In this document: piece after piece, positions 48,986 through 62,736 of the stretch
How the letters are laid out: each line of letters opens with the position of its first letter
How positions within the stretch are numbered: the stretch's first letter is position 1
Notes under the pieces: model-generated
What the model saw: only the letters and a program-made list of their open reading frames with translations
Databases searched by the model: none
What the model was told of the DNA's origin: nothing
From: Gloeophyllum trabeum ATCC 11539
Lineage: Eukaryota > Basidiomycota > Agaricomycetes > Gloeophyllales > Gloeophyllaceae
Length of the DNA: 64,000 nt
Direction: 5' to 3'
Assembly (NCBI RefSeq): GCF_000344685.1
Contig: NW_006920417.1
Span: 436,014 to 500,013, forward strand
Translations under genes and position numbers: made by a program

Positions 48986-50270
48986 ATGCAGACTTTTCCC
49001 TATACCCTGGTCTTCTTGGCCGCGCTGTTGACCAGCGCGGTTGTCCATGCAGCTCCTCAGTCACTCAGGCGGGATCGTGTGACTACCCTTTCACCGTCGG
49101 AATTATCTGGCCTCGCGCCTTTCACACAATTTGCCAGAGCAGCATACTGCCCTTCAGACAAAGTGCAAGGCTGGAACTGCGGAGGCAAGTGAACTCATAC
49201 ATACCCCCCTTCGCGCTTCCGCTTACATCGACGTATTAATATTGCTCTCCTCACTGTAGAGGCCTGTGATGCTGTTCCGGGTTTCAACCTCACTTTAACG
49301 GGCGGAGATGGCAATGAGATACAGTTATGTGAATAATATCCCTGTCACTGGTGTCCTACTACACGGCAAGCTGACAACATTCAAGTCTACGTCGGTTACT
49401 GGCCAGACCAGAAGACTGTCGTTGTTGCCCATGAAGGGACGGACCCCACGGAATTGTGCGTATTGTTTCGCTATCCGAGATCGTCTGTCTAGAACATTGT
49501 CCCAGAATGTCAGACTTGACTGACGTCAATATTGTAACGGAGAAGCCCGACGCCACACTCTTCCCTGGGCTCCCTGACGACATTACAGTGCATTCCGGCT
49601 TTGCCGACGAACATAAGAAAACTGCCGGCACAATCCTCACCGAGGTTCAGAATCTGCTTTCAGCGAATAACGCCAAAAGTGTAACTCTGGTGAGCATCGG
49701 AAGAAGTGGACGTCGTTCCCCACTGCATCATGTCTCATGTGCCTGATAACTAGGTCGGACACTCTTTGGGTGGCGCTCTGGCTGAGCTGGATTCCCTATT
49801 CATGGTGTTAAACCTGCCGGGGGACATCAGTGTTCAAGCTGTGACTTACGGGACTCCTCGTGTCGGCAACGGCGCATGGGCCGCGTTCTTCGACTCAAAG
49901 GTGAGAGCATCGATATCAGTCAAGTATTACAATGCAGATCTCTGAGTCTGGTTAGGTGCCAAACTTCAAGCGAGTAAATAACGAGAAAGATATCGTTCCG
50001 ATCGTGCCCGGTCGTTTCTTGGGATTCGCCCATCCCCACGGAGAAATCCATATCGTGTCACCCGGAGATGCGGTTTCATGCCCTGGTACGCGGCGCTCTT
50101 TCCTTCAGGACTCTCTTTCACTGAATACCAACGCGTTATTAGGTGATGACGATGCCGACGATGACCAATGCACTATCAAAACTGTCCCCAACATTGCTGA
50201 CGGTGACGTGCTCGATCACTTAGGTCCTTACGAGGGTATATACATTGGTACACTATTTTGTGACTCCTAG
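48986..50270 (+). CDS. secreted class-3 (Rhizomucor-type) triacylglycerol lipase
   Basis: Secreted alpha/beta hydrolase predicted to cleave fatty-acid or related esters. Seven exons (48986-49184, 49260-49328, 49386-49455, 49506-49689, 49754-49900, 49956-50085, 50143-50270) give 308 residues. A signal peptide covers about residues 1-22 (ends VVHAAP). The nucleophile elbow is GHSLGG (Ser178), with the oxyanion region AHEGTDP, the Asp in NEKDIVP (~235) and a His in FAHPHGEIH (~249-255). Cys in WNCGEACDA and the C-terminal CDS probably form disulphides. The first intron (49185-49259) begins with GC (gcaagt); using the nearby GT instead runs into a stop. Downstream is a VAO-type oxidase on the same strand. 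Confidence 0.92.
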
Positions 50271-50867
50271 TTGTGTACGAGCTCGGACTCGACCCGCCTA
50301 CATATATCCGGAATCCCTGCTGGAGGTCTGGTGCAGACTGTCGTTTTATCAAGGTAATTAATACTTCCGAGGAGCACTTGGTCTTTGGTGCGAAGACAGC
50401 TTGGTTATCATTATAACGGGGGATGCTCATGGACAGGATGTCTGGAGGGTATGAACGCTACCTATCACTTCCTCGGTGAGAAGCTTATCCCCGCAAGCTC
50501 CGCCGAGAACTTATGATATTATCCTTTGTCGTGGCTCAGGGAAGACATCGACAACATGGCGTTGTGTGCCTCCGACTTTCAAGGTGTGGTTATAACCGGC
50601 TTGAGTGTGTGACTTTGGAAAGAGTCAACGCCGCTCTAAGTCCGGGCAGGTTACAGAGGCTCGGTCTGTCCTCTATGAACGAATGTACACCATACAATTG
50701 TCATGGGGCTAAACATACGACCGCAAGTCCCACACTATCCTGACAATGCGCGTCTCGAGGAAATGTTCATCCTGTTCTCACACGTTATGGCCGACAGCTT
50801 CGCTCTGTAGGACTATATGAGCAGATTGCATTGAAGGCGCATAGTATAACCTTGCTGCTGACCCGCC
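50271..50867. other. intergenic, 0.6 kb, VAO promoter region
   Basis: No gene or structured repeat seen. It should contain the lipase terminator and the promoter of the oxidase gene. Confidence 0.45.
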
Positions 50868-53409
<2,542 letters not shown>

Positions 53410-53925
53410 TGACTATGCATCAATTCCCTACACTCTTTCAAATCCTGAGCAGACAGTAGGCTTGATACTGCGCCTCCTAAATAAGACTTAGTAAACGAGC
53501 AACTGTCTTAAATGGACAGCACTCCCGAAGACTTCGAGCTGGCCAGCGACCCGGACATAGCGCAAGGATGGCACGAATAGGTCCACAATGCACTGTAGTC
53601 ATCGCAGAGAAGAGTAGACCCCACGCTGTATGCTTGGTTTGAAAGGGAGACAGAATATTTCCGGGTCCTCGTGGGAGAATAGGAAAGAGTCAGTACTCAT
53701 ATATGCACGGAAGTACTTCCCACTTGAGAGCGACCAAAACGAAATTACGTATGTATTATTATGTTTTCAAATGTTTTGCTTCCGTACGTCACGGCGTCAC
53801 GGTTAGCTGGCTGCCGAAGGAGAAGTTCACGCTCCTGTCTTCTGCCCTGCTACATTTCGTTACCTTTCCTCGCCCTACTAGACGCTCAACCGCTTCTATC
53901 CATCTGGCATACTCAACTAGCAAAG
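53410..53925. other. intergenic, 0.5 kb
   Basis: No independent gene seen. An upstream in-frame ATG at 53761 could extend the following gene by 55 residues. Confidence 0.4.
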
Positions 53926-54795
53926 ATGCCGCTCGGGCCTTACAATCGGATGACGCCGGGACGAGCAAGGAATGCTGCTGCCCTCGACTGTGAAACAACG
54001 TCTCCTCTGTCGTACCGGGCAAAGACTACCAGGTTGAAGAAACCACCGGTAATCCCTCTGGAAAATCGGCCTCTCGCTGAGAATCCAGTATACGAACCGG
54101 TCGTGGTTGAGCTTCCAAGGATCCTACAGTCTGACCATCCCGAGCAACGTTCAAGTCTCGACAGGCCATCCGTGCGCCAATCAAAAAGGAGTCACTGCCG
54201 TAACAAACCTGAATGTCGAGTAGCGGATAGAACCTCGTCAAGCGTCTCTGGTCTGGAAGTCGATACGCGGCTTCGGCTCTGGGAACGTGTCGTGGCCATC
54301 CTCTTTTGGGTCAGTTGTTTCTGGCTACTGCGCGCTTTGGCTGGCTTTGGCGCTCAAGAGGCCGGCGTCCACGTATGCTCTTCGACACGCTCTGGAATAG
54401 CGACGGCCGATGCTCAAGACCATCCCAGTGGCAAGAACACAGGCCATAGGCATGTAATATTGGACTGGCAAGGCGACTATAATGTACTCCTGGATCATTC
54501 GGCGCGCCCTCAGTCCACGACCTTCTATCCAGAACCAGCATACCACTTGCCAGTTCCTACTCCGAGGGCTACAGCCGTTCCTGAGAAGGAGGTACCATCT
54601 GAAGTGCGACCTTTCTATGACCCGCGCTATGATCCATTCGACCTGCGACCCCACTTCTTCGAGCCTGAAGAGTACTTTCACGAAGGTCGGCCTTACGCTT
54701 TGAAGATACATCTTAAGCCCACTCAAGATTCAACTGCACTGAACGGTGCACGGCCGTCCAAGTCTAAATGTCGAGGGGCTCGGACGCGGTGTTAA
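53926..54795 (+). CDS. hypothetical single-pass membrane protein
   Basis: I do not recognise a family. A single-exon frame of 289 residues starts at an ATG with purine at -3 (caaag-ATG). A basic, Pro-rich N-terminal half (about 120 residues) precedes one membrane segment (RVVAILFWVSCFWLLRALAG, ~120-141). The C-terminal half is Tyr/Pro/Glu-rich (PFYDPRYDPFDLRPHFFEPE). Such a topology could place the N-terminus in the cytosol. The length without stop and coherent composition support a gene, but no homology is visible. Further exons at the 3' end are possible. Confidence 0.5.
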   Translation: MPLGPYNRMTPGRARNAAALDCETTSPLSYRAKTTRLKKPPVIPLENRPLAENPVYEPVVVELPRILQSDHPEQRSSLDRPSVRQSKRSHCRNKPECRVADRTSSSVSGLEVDTRLRLWERVVAILFWVSCFWLLRALAGFGAQEAGVHVCSSTRSGIATADAQDHPSGKNTGHRHVILDWQGDYNVLLDHSARPQSTTFYPEPAYHLPVPTPRATAVPEKEVPSEVRPFYDPRYDPFDLRPHFFEPEEYFHEGRPYALKIHLKPTQDSTALNGARPSKSKCRGARTRC

Positions 54796-55262
54796 TGTAC
54801 AGGTCTGAATTATATTGCCACGTCGATTTGTACAAAGCATATTCTCTTAATTCCCATCTGTATCATGATTCGTCTGCGGCAAGTGCCTGGCACTCTGCCG
54901 CAGTAACGCAGGCGTACTATGCGATAGCGTCCCGAGGGCTGAAGCCTTTTCTTCTGCGAAATCGGCAAGAATATTGCGGCATACTAGTGTTCCAAACTCG
55001 TCCCCGGGACTACTGGCCTAAAGGTACTATCATTGAGGAGTTCTGCAAAAAGTATCGGATTCTTATTGGATCTTCCGCATATTGTGTGTAACCTAGTAAT
55101 TAATCTCCTGCCCATTTTTTGTGTTTTTATGTGGAAGGTAGGAGAGATATGCCGGTTCATGTAGGTTCTGCAAATGTTGGAATATTCCTAGCAAACGGAA
55201 GACAAGCGCGTTTGCCCCGAGCGGTCGGTTGCCAGAAGGCGCGTACGGTAGTACATCGAGAC
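54796..55262. other. intergenic, 0.47 kb
   Basis: A 107-codon frame (54768-55091) overlaps the end of the previous gene and shows no protein-like features. Nothing else is recognised. Confidence 0.4.
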
Positions 55263-55618
55263 TACAGTGCCTTGCATAAGAAACTGAACATCGCATTTCC
55301 GCACGCGTTGTTTGTCCGCGCCAAATATACCCTTTTCGGGTATCGGCAAATGTGCGGCAAAGACCCATCAAGAGGGAGGGTAGCTAGGCATACAGGTGGG
55401 GGCAGAGTATAATGATTTACAGCCCTTAGTGTAGTTGTAGAATATACATTTCATGCATTCTCTGAAGCCTTTCGAGCCGTCTCGGGGCGTCTGCGAGTCC
55501 CTGCCCAACAAACGGTCCCGCGAGAGGCCTGCCGGACCTACCCGAAAAGGGTATATTTGGCGCGAACAAACAACGCGCGCGGAACTGCGATGTTCAGTTT
55601 CTTATGCAAGGCACTGTA
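55263..55618. repeat. 79-bp inverted repeat pair around a ~198-bp spacer
   Basis: Arms 55263-55341 and 55540-55618 are inverted copies differing at only a few positions by eye; each could code the same short frame (SALHKKLNIA ... RAKYTLFG), explaining the similar small open frames on opposite strands. The spacer is unrelated. A transcript would form a long hairpin. It may be a foldback transposon or a small-RNA source. Confidence 0.75.
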
Positions 55619-56553
55619 ACAGCCATTTGCAGATCGATAGGCCACCACTTTAAAAAGTTGCATATGGCCGGAGTGCATCGGAGATGGTGCCAGGGACATT
55701 GAAAAGAAGTCTAGATGGTCAGACTTTGACACCTCAGGGACTTGATTTCCCCTCTCCGACATGGTCTGACTGCAAATGATTTTGAAAAAGTGGGCCCATC
55801 GAACTGCAAATCACTGGGTATAATGGCCACATTGAGCCACCGAGAAAGTGTGAAAGGAACCGGACAAAGGTCGAATTTTGTTCATAGTGTTGCCTTGCAA
55901 AACAAATGAAAGTTCAATGAACAGTGTTGAACAAAGATCATATCCTGTGTCACAATCAAATTTTTGCGCACTCAAAAGTAGTATTATTCTAATTCGTTTC
56001 ACTGACTGTGCAATGGACAATCATGAAAGAAGTTTGACCTTTGACTGATTATTTTCAAAGTTTTGTGCATGCTCAATATGGGTGATGTACCCAGTGAATG
56101 GCTGAAATGCAATCCTCGTTGAGGATGTGCGGCCCGTAAAAGGAAGGTCGAGGCCATCGTGAAGTGACTGCACAGACAAGTCGGTGCAGTGCCTATGTTG
56201 CGTTCCCACGGTCTCTGGCCGTTTGAAGTTGAGTCTCGACACCAGAACAATGCATATATGTAGAGTAGGTAGGGAGGTATATGGAGTATTTTATGTGATA
56301 TGTACTGAGAATTATAATCTCGTTGGGATGAAAAAGGGGGGTGCAGCAGGCGACAGCTGTGACTCTTTACACACTGATATCGTAGGTTTTCTCCTGCACT
56401 AACTACAGGCTTGTCAGCATAAGCTGTGGAGTGAATCTTAAGTGATGATGAAATAGATTGAAGCCCCAAGAGTAAGGAGTTTTATTCACAAGTGATGCAT
56501 GCATCTTGACAATCTGTTGGAAAAAGACAATGGAGCCCAACCAAAACACATGG
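55619..56553. other. repeat-flanked intergenic, 0.9 kb
   Basis: A/T-rich, with short open frames on the minus strand but no recognisable protein. It borders LTR-like copy A. Confidence 0.45.
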
Positions 56554-57684
56554 TGATAAGCCTCAGGATCGTCTGACCCCTGAAAATGCGGACTCAGCAC
56601 ATCGTACAAGCCCTCCGGAGCTTATTCGACACAGCACTCACACGCCACTAGGCTTCTATGGGCTCTAAAGAACTGCTCTATTTAGCTCCAGACTTCCTAG
56701 CATCCTCGAGGCGTACACGGACCCATTCCGCGATTTATCTCCGCAAACAGGAGCTCCGGAGCCACTTAACCAACGCAACTTCTAGATGAATTAGCTCCGG
56801 GGCTGTGGGCACTTCTATCGAGGGGCATCGTCCTCATGCCCACCCTCCAGCACTCACTCCCCCTCGTTTCCGTCAAGATACCGAAGGTGCGGACGCATAC
56901 GAGTCACCATGAGGCCAGCACCAGTCAGCAAGCGGCCGGAGGTAATTAGCACGTGACCGGCGCGTCACACGGAGTGATGGGACAGCTTGGATCAGGTGGC
57001 AGAGCATCAAGGCGACCTCTAGGGGTTGGGACGAGCAAGTAGGAGTGCAAGGGAGTCGTGTGGTGCATGGTATAGCGGCGGCAAGTGCTGAGCAATCCTG
57101 TGGGTAGCGGCGGTTATTTGTTATTTATCTCCGGACGGTCGCAAAGCCATTCCTGTAGTATAAATTGTACAAAGTAGTGTACAGAAAAACAAGTTTCGAC
57201 TTCACCATCTCAGAGAATTAGCGTTATGATCTCAGCGACCCGAGAAGTTTGAAAGCGTCGAACCTAGCGAATTATAACCGATCCTAGCTTTGCCAATAGG
57301 CCTGACTCGTCGAGTGAATTATCTCCGACATCGATTCAATTAGCTCCGGTGAGTCTCACATAGCGAAATAAAATTAAACAAGTCTTTCTAGCATTTCCTA
57401 CTCCCGTGGGCCCGAACCTACACTCGGTTCCGTGGTTTGCGACTTTGTCTGCGACTTTCCGGAGATAAATACTCCGGAGCGTCCCTTAGTGTTTGTTTCA
57501 GGCGTCAAGGTTTTGTTTTATTTTTCTAGGTCTTCCTACGGACTACCCTACGGCATCTTACTCCTCCTTTCCCCCTCGAACTATTAAATACCCTTCAGTT
57601 GTCTCGGACCGCCTTCACCCATATCACGGGGTTTAGGTTTATTCCTTTTGGTCCTTGGTGATTGTTGTGTGTCTGTGCATATCA
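56554..57684 (+). repeat. 1131-bp LTR-like element, copy A
   Basis: Begins TGATAAGCCTCAGG and ends CAGTGCATATCA-like (TG...CA), as LTRs do, and matches copies B (direct) and C (inverted). It contains a TATA box (tataaa, 57159-57164) and at least ten CTCCGG-core motifs, often as ttagctccgg or ttatctccgg, in both orientations. No coding capacity, and no matching 5-bp target duplication at the ends. It is probably a solo LTR or other non-autonomous element. Confidence 0.75.
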
Positions 57685-58621
57685 ACAGGGTGGAAATTGA
57701 ACCTGCAGGCTTGAGCATTGGGCATTCCGATCCCTTCAAGATGCTTACCATCTATACTACAAGAACATATGTATATAGATGTCCAATGTTATATATTGCA
57801 TACAGTGTCTACTGTTATTTATATACAGCCAAGCATAGGCTGACCTGCTGAGCCAACCCCATGCTGCCCTGCATGTAATGCACGTCCTCAGCTTTGTTGG
57901 GAGGATTGCATTTTGCTACATCAAGTAGATAACAACAATCATATAAGATTTCCTTATCATCTTATCAGTCAAGCCCACGGCAGTCCCTCCTGACTGGTGA
58001 CCATGTGCAACATGGTGCGAGCTTGCAAGCTCGAACCTGAAATCCAGAATCCAACAGCAAAAAGGCATCACACTTGGGAGGTATTCGGCGCTGCTGTAAT
58101 GGGCATGGCCATTCCATCTGCTTACGTAATGTACCCATATACCTATGCATTGCTGTAGTCATTTTGCAGCTTGCTTCGTCAATGCCAGTAACGGCACCCT
58201 ATACACTTGTTTTCGCTCTTCTCTTGATCTTAGGTGTTTCAGTCGGTCTTCTCAGACTGACCGTTACAGCTGCGCGGCACGCCAGGTCCAATTCCTCACA
58301 TGTAAAAGTCTATTGTAAATCAATGACAGGGACTCTACAAGCAGGGAAATAATCTTTTTTGCTCCCCCAGCGGGCGCTACATGGCATCAAGAACACTCCT
58401 ATCAATAGTTATTTCACCTTGACCTGAATGATACTGGGTGATATCAACTTCTAACTCTCAAATTAATGGTTCACATTGCGGTCAGAGTCTTCAATCCATC
58501 AGATACTTCAGGCCCCCTGAAAATACCCATAGAGGTCTGAGACCAGATATCAACTTTCCCCCCATTTTTACCAAAACCAAAATTACCATATTGGGATGCA
58601 TTTTACCCGAAAAGTATCTGA
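57685..58621. other. sequence between LTR-like copies A and B
   Basis: No intact transposon genes were recognised. A 92-codon frame (58074-58352) contains a hydrophobic stretch but nothing else supports it. If copies A and B were an LTR pair, the internal region has lost all gag/pol sequence. Confidence 0.4.
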
Positions 58622-59567
58622 TGATAAGCCTCAAGGATCGTCTGACCCCGGAAATCACAAATTCAATGAATTTTCCAAAGGATTTATCAATTTAACTCTG
58701 GACTTTCTAGTGTCTTCAAGGCCAGCGCGAATCCCTATGATGATTTAGCTCTGAGGTCAGGCACTCCGGAGTGACTCAGGAAGCGACTTTGAGATGAATT
58801 AACTCCGGTGGCTGCAGGCACCTGTCTAGTTGTGGGTCGTCCTAACGCCCGGCTTCCAGTACTTCCTCCCCTCTGCCCCCATCAAATTACCAAGCTTGCA
58901 GACGTAAATCCGCAACCATGAGGCCAGCATCAGTCAGCAAGTGGCCGGAGTTAATTTGCACGTGACTGGCATGCTGCACAGCGTGTTGGGAAGGCTCAGG
59001 ATAAGCACTAACGTGTCAGGACAACCTCTAGGGGCTAGGGAGTCATATGGTGCATGGTATAGTGGCGGATGGGTGCTGAGCAGTCAAGGAAGTTGCGGCG
59101 AGCATTTGTTATTTATCTCTGAGCGGTTGCAGGACCATTGCTGTAGTATAAAATGTGCGATAGAAAGTAAAGTAAAAACAAGTTTGATCTTCACCATCTC
59201 AGCATATCAGAGTCACCATCTCAGCAACCCTCAAAGTTTGAAAGCGTCAAACTTAGCAATTTATGACCGATCCTAGCTTTGCCAATAGGCCTGACTCATC
59301 GATTGAATTATCTTCGCCATTGAAATATTAGCTCCCATGAGTATTACATAGTGAAATAAAATTAACCAAGTCTTTCTAGCAATTTCTATCCCGCAAGCAC
59401 GATCCTACGCTAGGTGTCGGTGCTTGCGACCTTTGTTCATTTTCGATTCTTCAGAGATAAATACTCCGGAGCTTCGATGCGTGTTTGTTTCAGGTATCAA
59501 GGCTTTGTTTTATTTTTCTAGGTCTTCCTACGGACTACCCTGCATCGTCTTACTCCTCCTTTCCCCA
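58622..59567 (+). repeat. LTR-like element, copy B (diverged, 3' truncated)
   Basis: Aligns with copy A from TGATAAGCCTCA through ggtcttcctacggactaccc, then breaks at about 59567 where another repeat begins. It is visibly more diverged than copy C, and several CTCCGG motifs have decayed to CTCTGG/CTCTGA. It is therefore likely an older insertion. Confidence 0.7.
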
Positions 59568-59586
59568 CCTGATGCTGTAGTAGTAT

Positions 59587-59659
59587 TACATTAAACCTGG
59601 ACAACACTCGTGTGTTCCTTTACAATGTTTCGGGACAATTGTCCAGGCCTAATGTAATG
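59587..59659. repeat. small hairpin repeat with 20-bp inverted arms
   Basis: The arm attacattaaacctggacaa pairs with the inverted attacattaggcctggacaa (18 of 20). A reverse-oriented copy of most of the unit is at about 62516-62582. Confidence 0.65.
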
Positions 59660-59665
59660 GGATTC

Positions 59666-60274
59666 AGTGGAAAGTGGTTCAAGTGGTTGTGAATAGCTCT
59701 CCCTAGACTAGATAATCATACCGCATCATGTGGACTACATTCCAGGCCACGCAGCCCATTATTTCCTTACATAGTATTACTCCAGCTCCAAAACACACTG
59801 TTCACCCCACCCTGCTGCACCAGCTGGTATGAATTCCAGCCCAGAAACAAGTCCTACTACATCCCAGAGTATACCCCAGTAGTGCGACATCTTGTCCTGA
59901 CCACCCCAGGTGCATTCTCCTTCGAGAGGACACTGAAAGGTGCCCCAGGCTATTTTCGGATGACTTTCGGACAGATCTCGGACAGGCAAGCCTTGCTATC
60001 AATGCTGCCTTAGTGGGGCTCATGGGATGGGGACACATTGGGGGCAGCTAGGGTGTGATTCGTGCTTGATGAGGCACACTCTGGGATGTAGTACTACTTG
60101 TTTCCGGGCTGGATTCCAGCTGGTGCAGGGTGGGGTGAACAGTGTGTTTCTGAGGTGGAGTAATACAATTTGAGGAAATAATGGGCTGTGTGGCCTGGAA
60201 TGTGGTCCACATGATGTGGTGTGATTATCTACTATAGGGAGAACTATTTACAACCACTTGAACCACTTTCCACT
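59666..60274. mobile_element. 609-bp foldback element with ~200-bp inverted arms
   Basis: Arms of about 200 bp (59666-59875 and 60070-60274) are inverted copies with a few small indels. Both outer ends begin agtggaaagtggttcaagtg. The centre (about 59876-60069) is unique and non-coding. No transposase frame and no clear target duplication are seen. The whole unit could fold into one long hairpin. Confidence 0.75.
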
Positions 60275-61172
60275 CCCCTGGGGGGTCCGCAGGAGGGGTA
60301 CCACCCAAAAGCGGTTTATAATGATGCACTGCTTGGAATCTCTCGGTGTCTTATGTAGACCTGTAGATATATATGGGGTGAGTATGATCCCATAAAATCA
60401 GGATGTAGCATATAGTATATGCGTGGGAAACCCCGAAATATTGTTTTGGAGCCGGTGATGAAACAATATTTCTACAGCAATGGATAGCCACTAGGCTCTA
60501 TGGATGACTGCCACATATTGCCCCTCCATAAGTTGCCTGGGTCAGGTAATATATGAGCTAGAACAAAGAAGAATAAGGATAAATGGACCACAGAGCCAGA
60601 AAGAGCATAAAGTTTGGGTTCCAGCAGTGTACCACACCACATCTTGCCACATTTGGAAGTGTGTTATGTAATATAGTGATGTCATTAGTGCACAGGAACT
60701 ATTGGCAGTAGCCCTGAATTTTTCTGTACTTCTCTGCATTTCTTTTGATTTTCTATGGGCTGCCAAGCTGCATTCTGCCATGGTTTATATGTACCCATCA
60801 GCTATTTATCGTAGCAGCGCAAGCGCCAATCCCCGACTCCAGTCAGAAACCATCAAGTATTCCAGTACTAGTGTCTGGTCAAGTTGCGGAATGCCAGTCT
60901 TGACGCGTATGGACACATACACAGTATTGATATAGTCCTGTCTTATATCTACATCAGTATTTAAAGGGGCTTCCTCCCAGTCCCCACTCAGAGATACTAG
61001 TCTCATTTGTCAGCCTCACTTGTGTCAATGCATCCTTTTATCGAATGCTGTGCACTGCATCACTTTGACCTTTCACGTCAGGTGTGTGTGGGCAGTTGTC
61101 TTCAAGTCGAAACAAAAGTGGCATCGGTCCGGTTGGGACATTGCTTACATGAGGTTCTCACGGCGAGAGCGA
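60275..61172. other. intergenic, 0.9 kb, between repeats
   Basis: Only short frames of 66-88 codons without recognisable protein features. No RNA gene is seen. Confidence 0.45.
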
Positions 61173-61173
61173 T

Positions 61174-61467
61174 GATATGCACTGACACACAACAATCACC
61201 AAGGACCAAAAGAAATACACCTAAACCCCGTGATATGGGTGAAGGCGGTCCGAGACAACTGAGGGGTATTTAATAGTTCAAGGGGGAAAGGAGGAGTAAG
61301 ACGCCGTAGGGTAGTCCGTTGATATGCACTGACACACAACAATCACCAAGGACCAAAAGGAATAAACCTAAACCCCGTGATATGGGTGAAGGCGGTCCGA
61401 GACAACTGAAGGGTATTTAATAGTTCGAGGGGGAAAGCAGGAGTAAGACACCGTAGGGTAGTCCGTA
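61174..61467. repeat. 147-bp tandem duplication at the end of LTR-like copy C
   Basis: Units 61174-61320 and 61321-61467 are near-identical, and both correspond to the terminal ~147 bp of the LTR-like element. The end of copy C has been duplicated head to tail. Confidence 0.8.
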
Positions 61468-62453
61468 GGAAGACCTAGAAAAATAAAACAAAAACCTTGA
61501 CACCTGAAACAAACACTAAGGGACGCTCCGGAGTATTTATCTCCGGAACGTCGCAAACAAAGTCGCAAACCACGGAACCGAGTATAGGTTCGGGCCCACG
61601 GGAGTAGAAAATGCTAAAAGGACTTGTTTAATTTTTATTCCGCTATGTGAGACTCACCGGAGCTAATTGAATCGATGGCGGAGATAATTCACTCGACGAG
61701 TCAGGCCTATTGGCAAAGCTAGGATCGGTTATAATTCGCTAGGTTCGACGCTTTCAAACTTCTCGGGTCGCTGAGATCGTAACGCTAATTCTCTGAGATG
61801 GTGAAGTCGAAACTTGTTTTTCTGTACGCTACTTTGTACAATTTATACTACAGAAATGGCTTTGCGACCGTCCGGAGATAAATAACAAATAAACACCGCT
61901 ACCCACAGGATTGCTCAGCACTTGCCGCCGTTATACCATACACCATACGACTCTCTTGCACTCCCACTTGCTCGTCCCACCCCCTAGAGGTCGCCTCGAC
62001 GCTCCGCCACCTGCCCTAAGAGGTCCCATCACTCCGCGCAATGTGCCGGTCACATGCTAATTACCTCCGGCCGCTCGCTGACTGATGCTGACCTCATGGT
62101 GACTCGTATACGTCCGCACCTTCGGTAGTTTGATGGAAACGAGAGAGGGATTGTGCTGGAGGGTGGGCATGAGGACAACGCCCCTCGATAGAAGTGCCCG
62201 CGGCCCCGGAGCTAATTCATCTAGAAGTCGCATTGGTTAAGTCACTCCGGAGCTCCTGTTCGCTGAGATAAATCACTGAATAGGTCCGTGTACGCCTCGA
62301 GGATGCTAGGAAGTCCGGAGCTAAAACAGAGCAAGTCTTTAGAGCCCATAGAAACCTAGAGGCGTGTGAGCGCTGTGTCGAATAAGCTCCGGAGGGCTTG
62401 TACGATGCGCTGAGTCTGCGTTTTCGGGGGTCAGACAATCCTGAGGCTTATCA
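61320..62453 (-). repeat. 1134-bp LTR-like element, copy C (inverted)
   Basis: The reverse complement of this stretch matches copy A along its whole length, with the same TG...CA ends, TATA box region and CTCCGG motifs. It is clearly closer to copy A than copy B is. No coding capacity. Confidence 0.8.
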
Positions 62454-62515
62454 CCGGGATGTTGGGGCAGGCCATTCAAGCTCAGCCCGGCTCACGGCAT
62501 GCTGCCTGCCGCCTG

Positions 62516-62582
62516 AAATCCCATTACATTAGGCCTTGACAATTGTCCCTAAACATTGTAAAGGAGCACAGGAGTGTTTTCC
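62516..62582 (-). repeat. reverse copy of the small 59.6-kb hairpin repeat
   Basis: Matches the reverse complement of about 59598-59664 with scattered changes (aatcccattacattaggcc ... attgtaaaggagcacaggag). Confidence 0.6.
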
Positions 62583-62614
62583 AGAAACATCACATTATTA
62601 TTACACATGGACTG

Positions 62615-62736
62615 CCTTTCTCCCTTGAACTACTTTATACCCTTCAGTCATCTCAGACTGCCTCCACCCATACCGCTGGGTGTGTAAGGTTATTTCCCCT
62701 TGGTCTTTGGTGTCTGTTGTGTGTCAGTGCATATCA
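62615..62736 (+). repeat. fragment of the LTR-like element, 3' end
   Basis: Corresponds to the last ~120 bp of copy A (tacccttcagtc ... gtcagtgcatatca), diverged. Similarity to the sequence beyond the end of copy A resumes further on (aacctg..ggcttgag). Confidence 0.6.

Noticed and set aside
54768..55091. 107-codon frame overlapping the end of the membrane-protein gene
   Set aside because: Different frame, no family features, and composition consistent with chance.
58074..58352. Small hydrophobic protein between the LTR-like copies
   Set aside because: A single short frame with one hydrophobic stretch, in repeat-derived DNA and without other support.
56554..59567. Full-length LTR retrotransposon with copies A and B as its LTR pair
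   Set aside because: No gag/pol motifs between them, B is much more diverged than A, and no primer-binding site or shared target duplication is evident.
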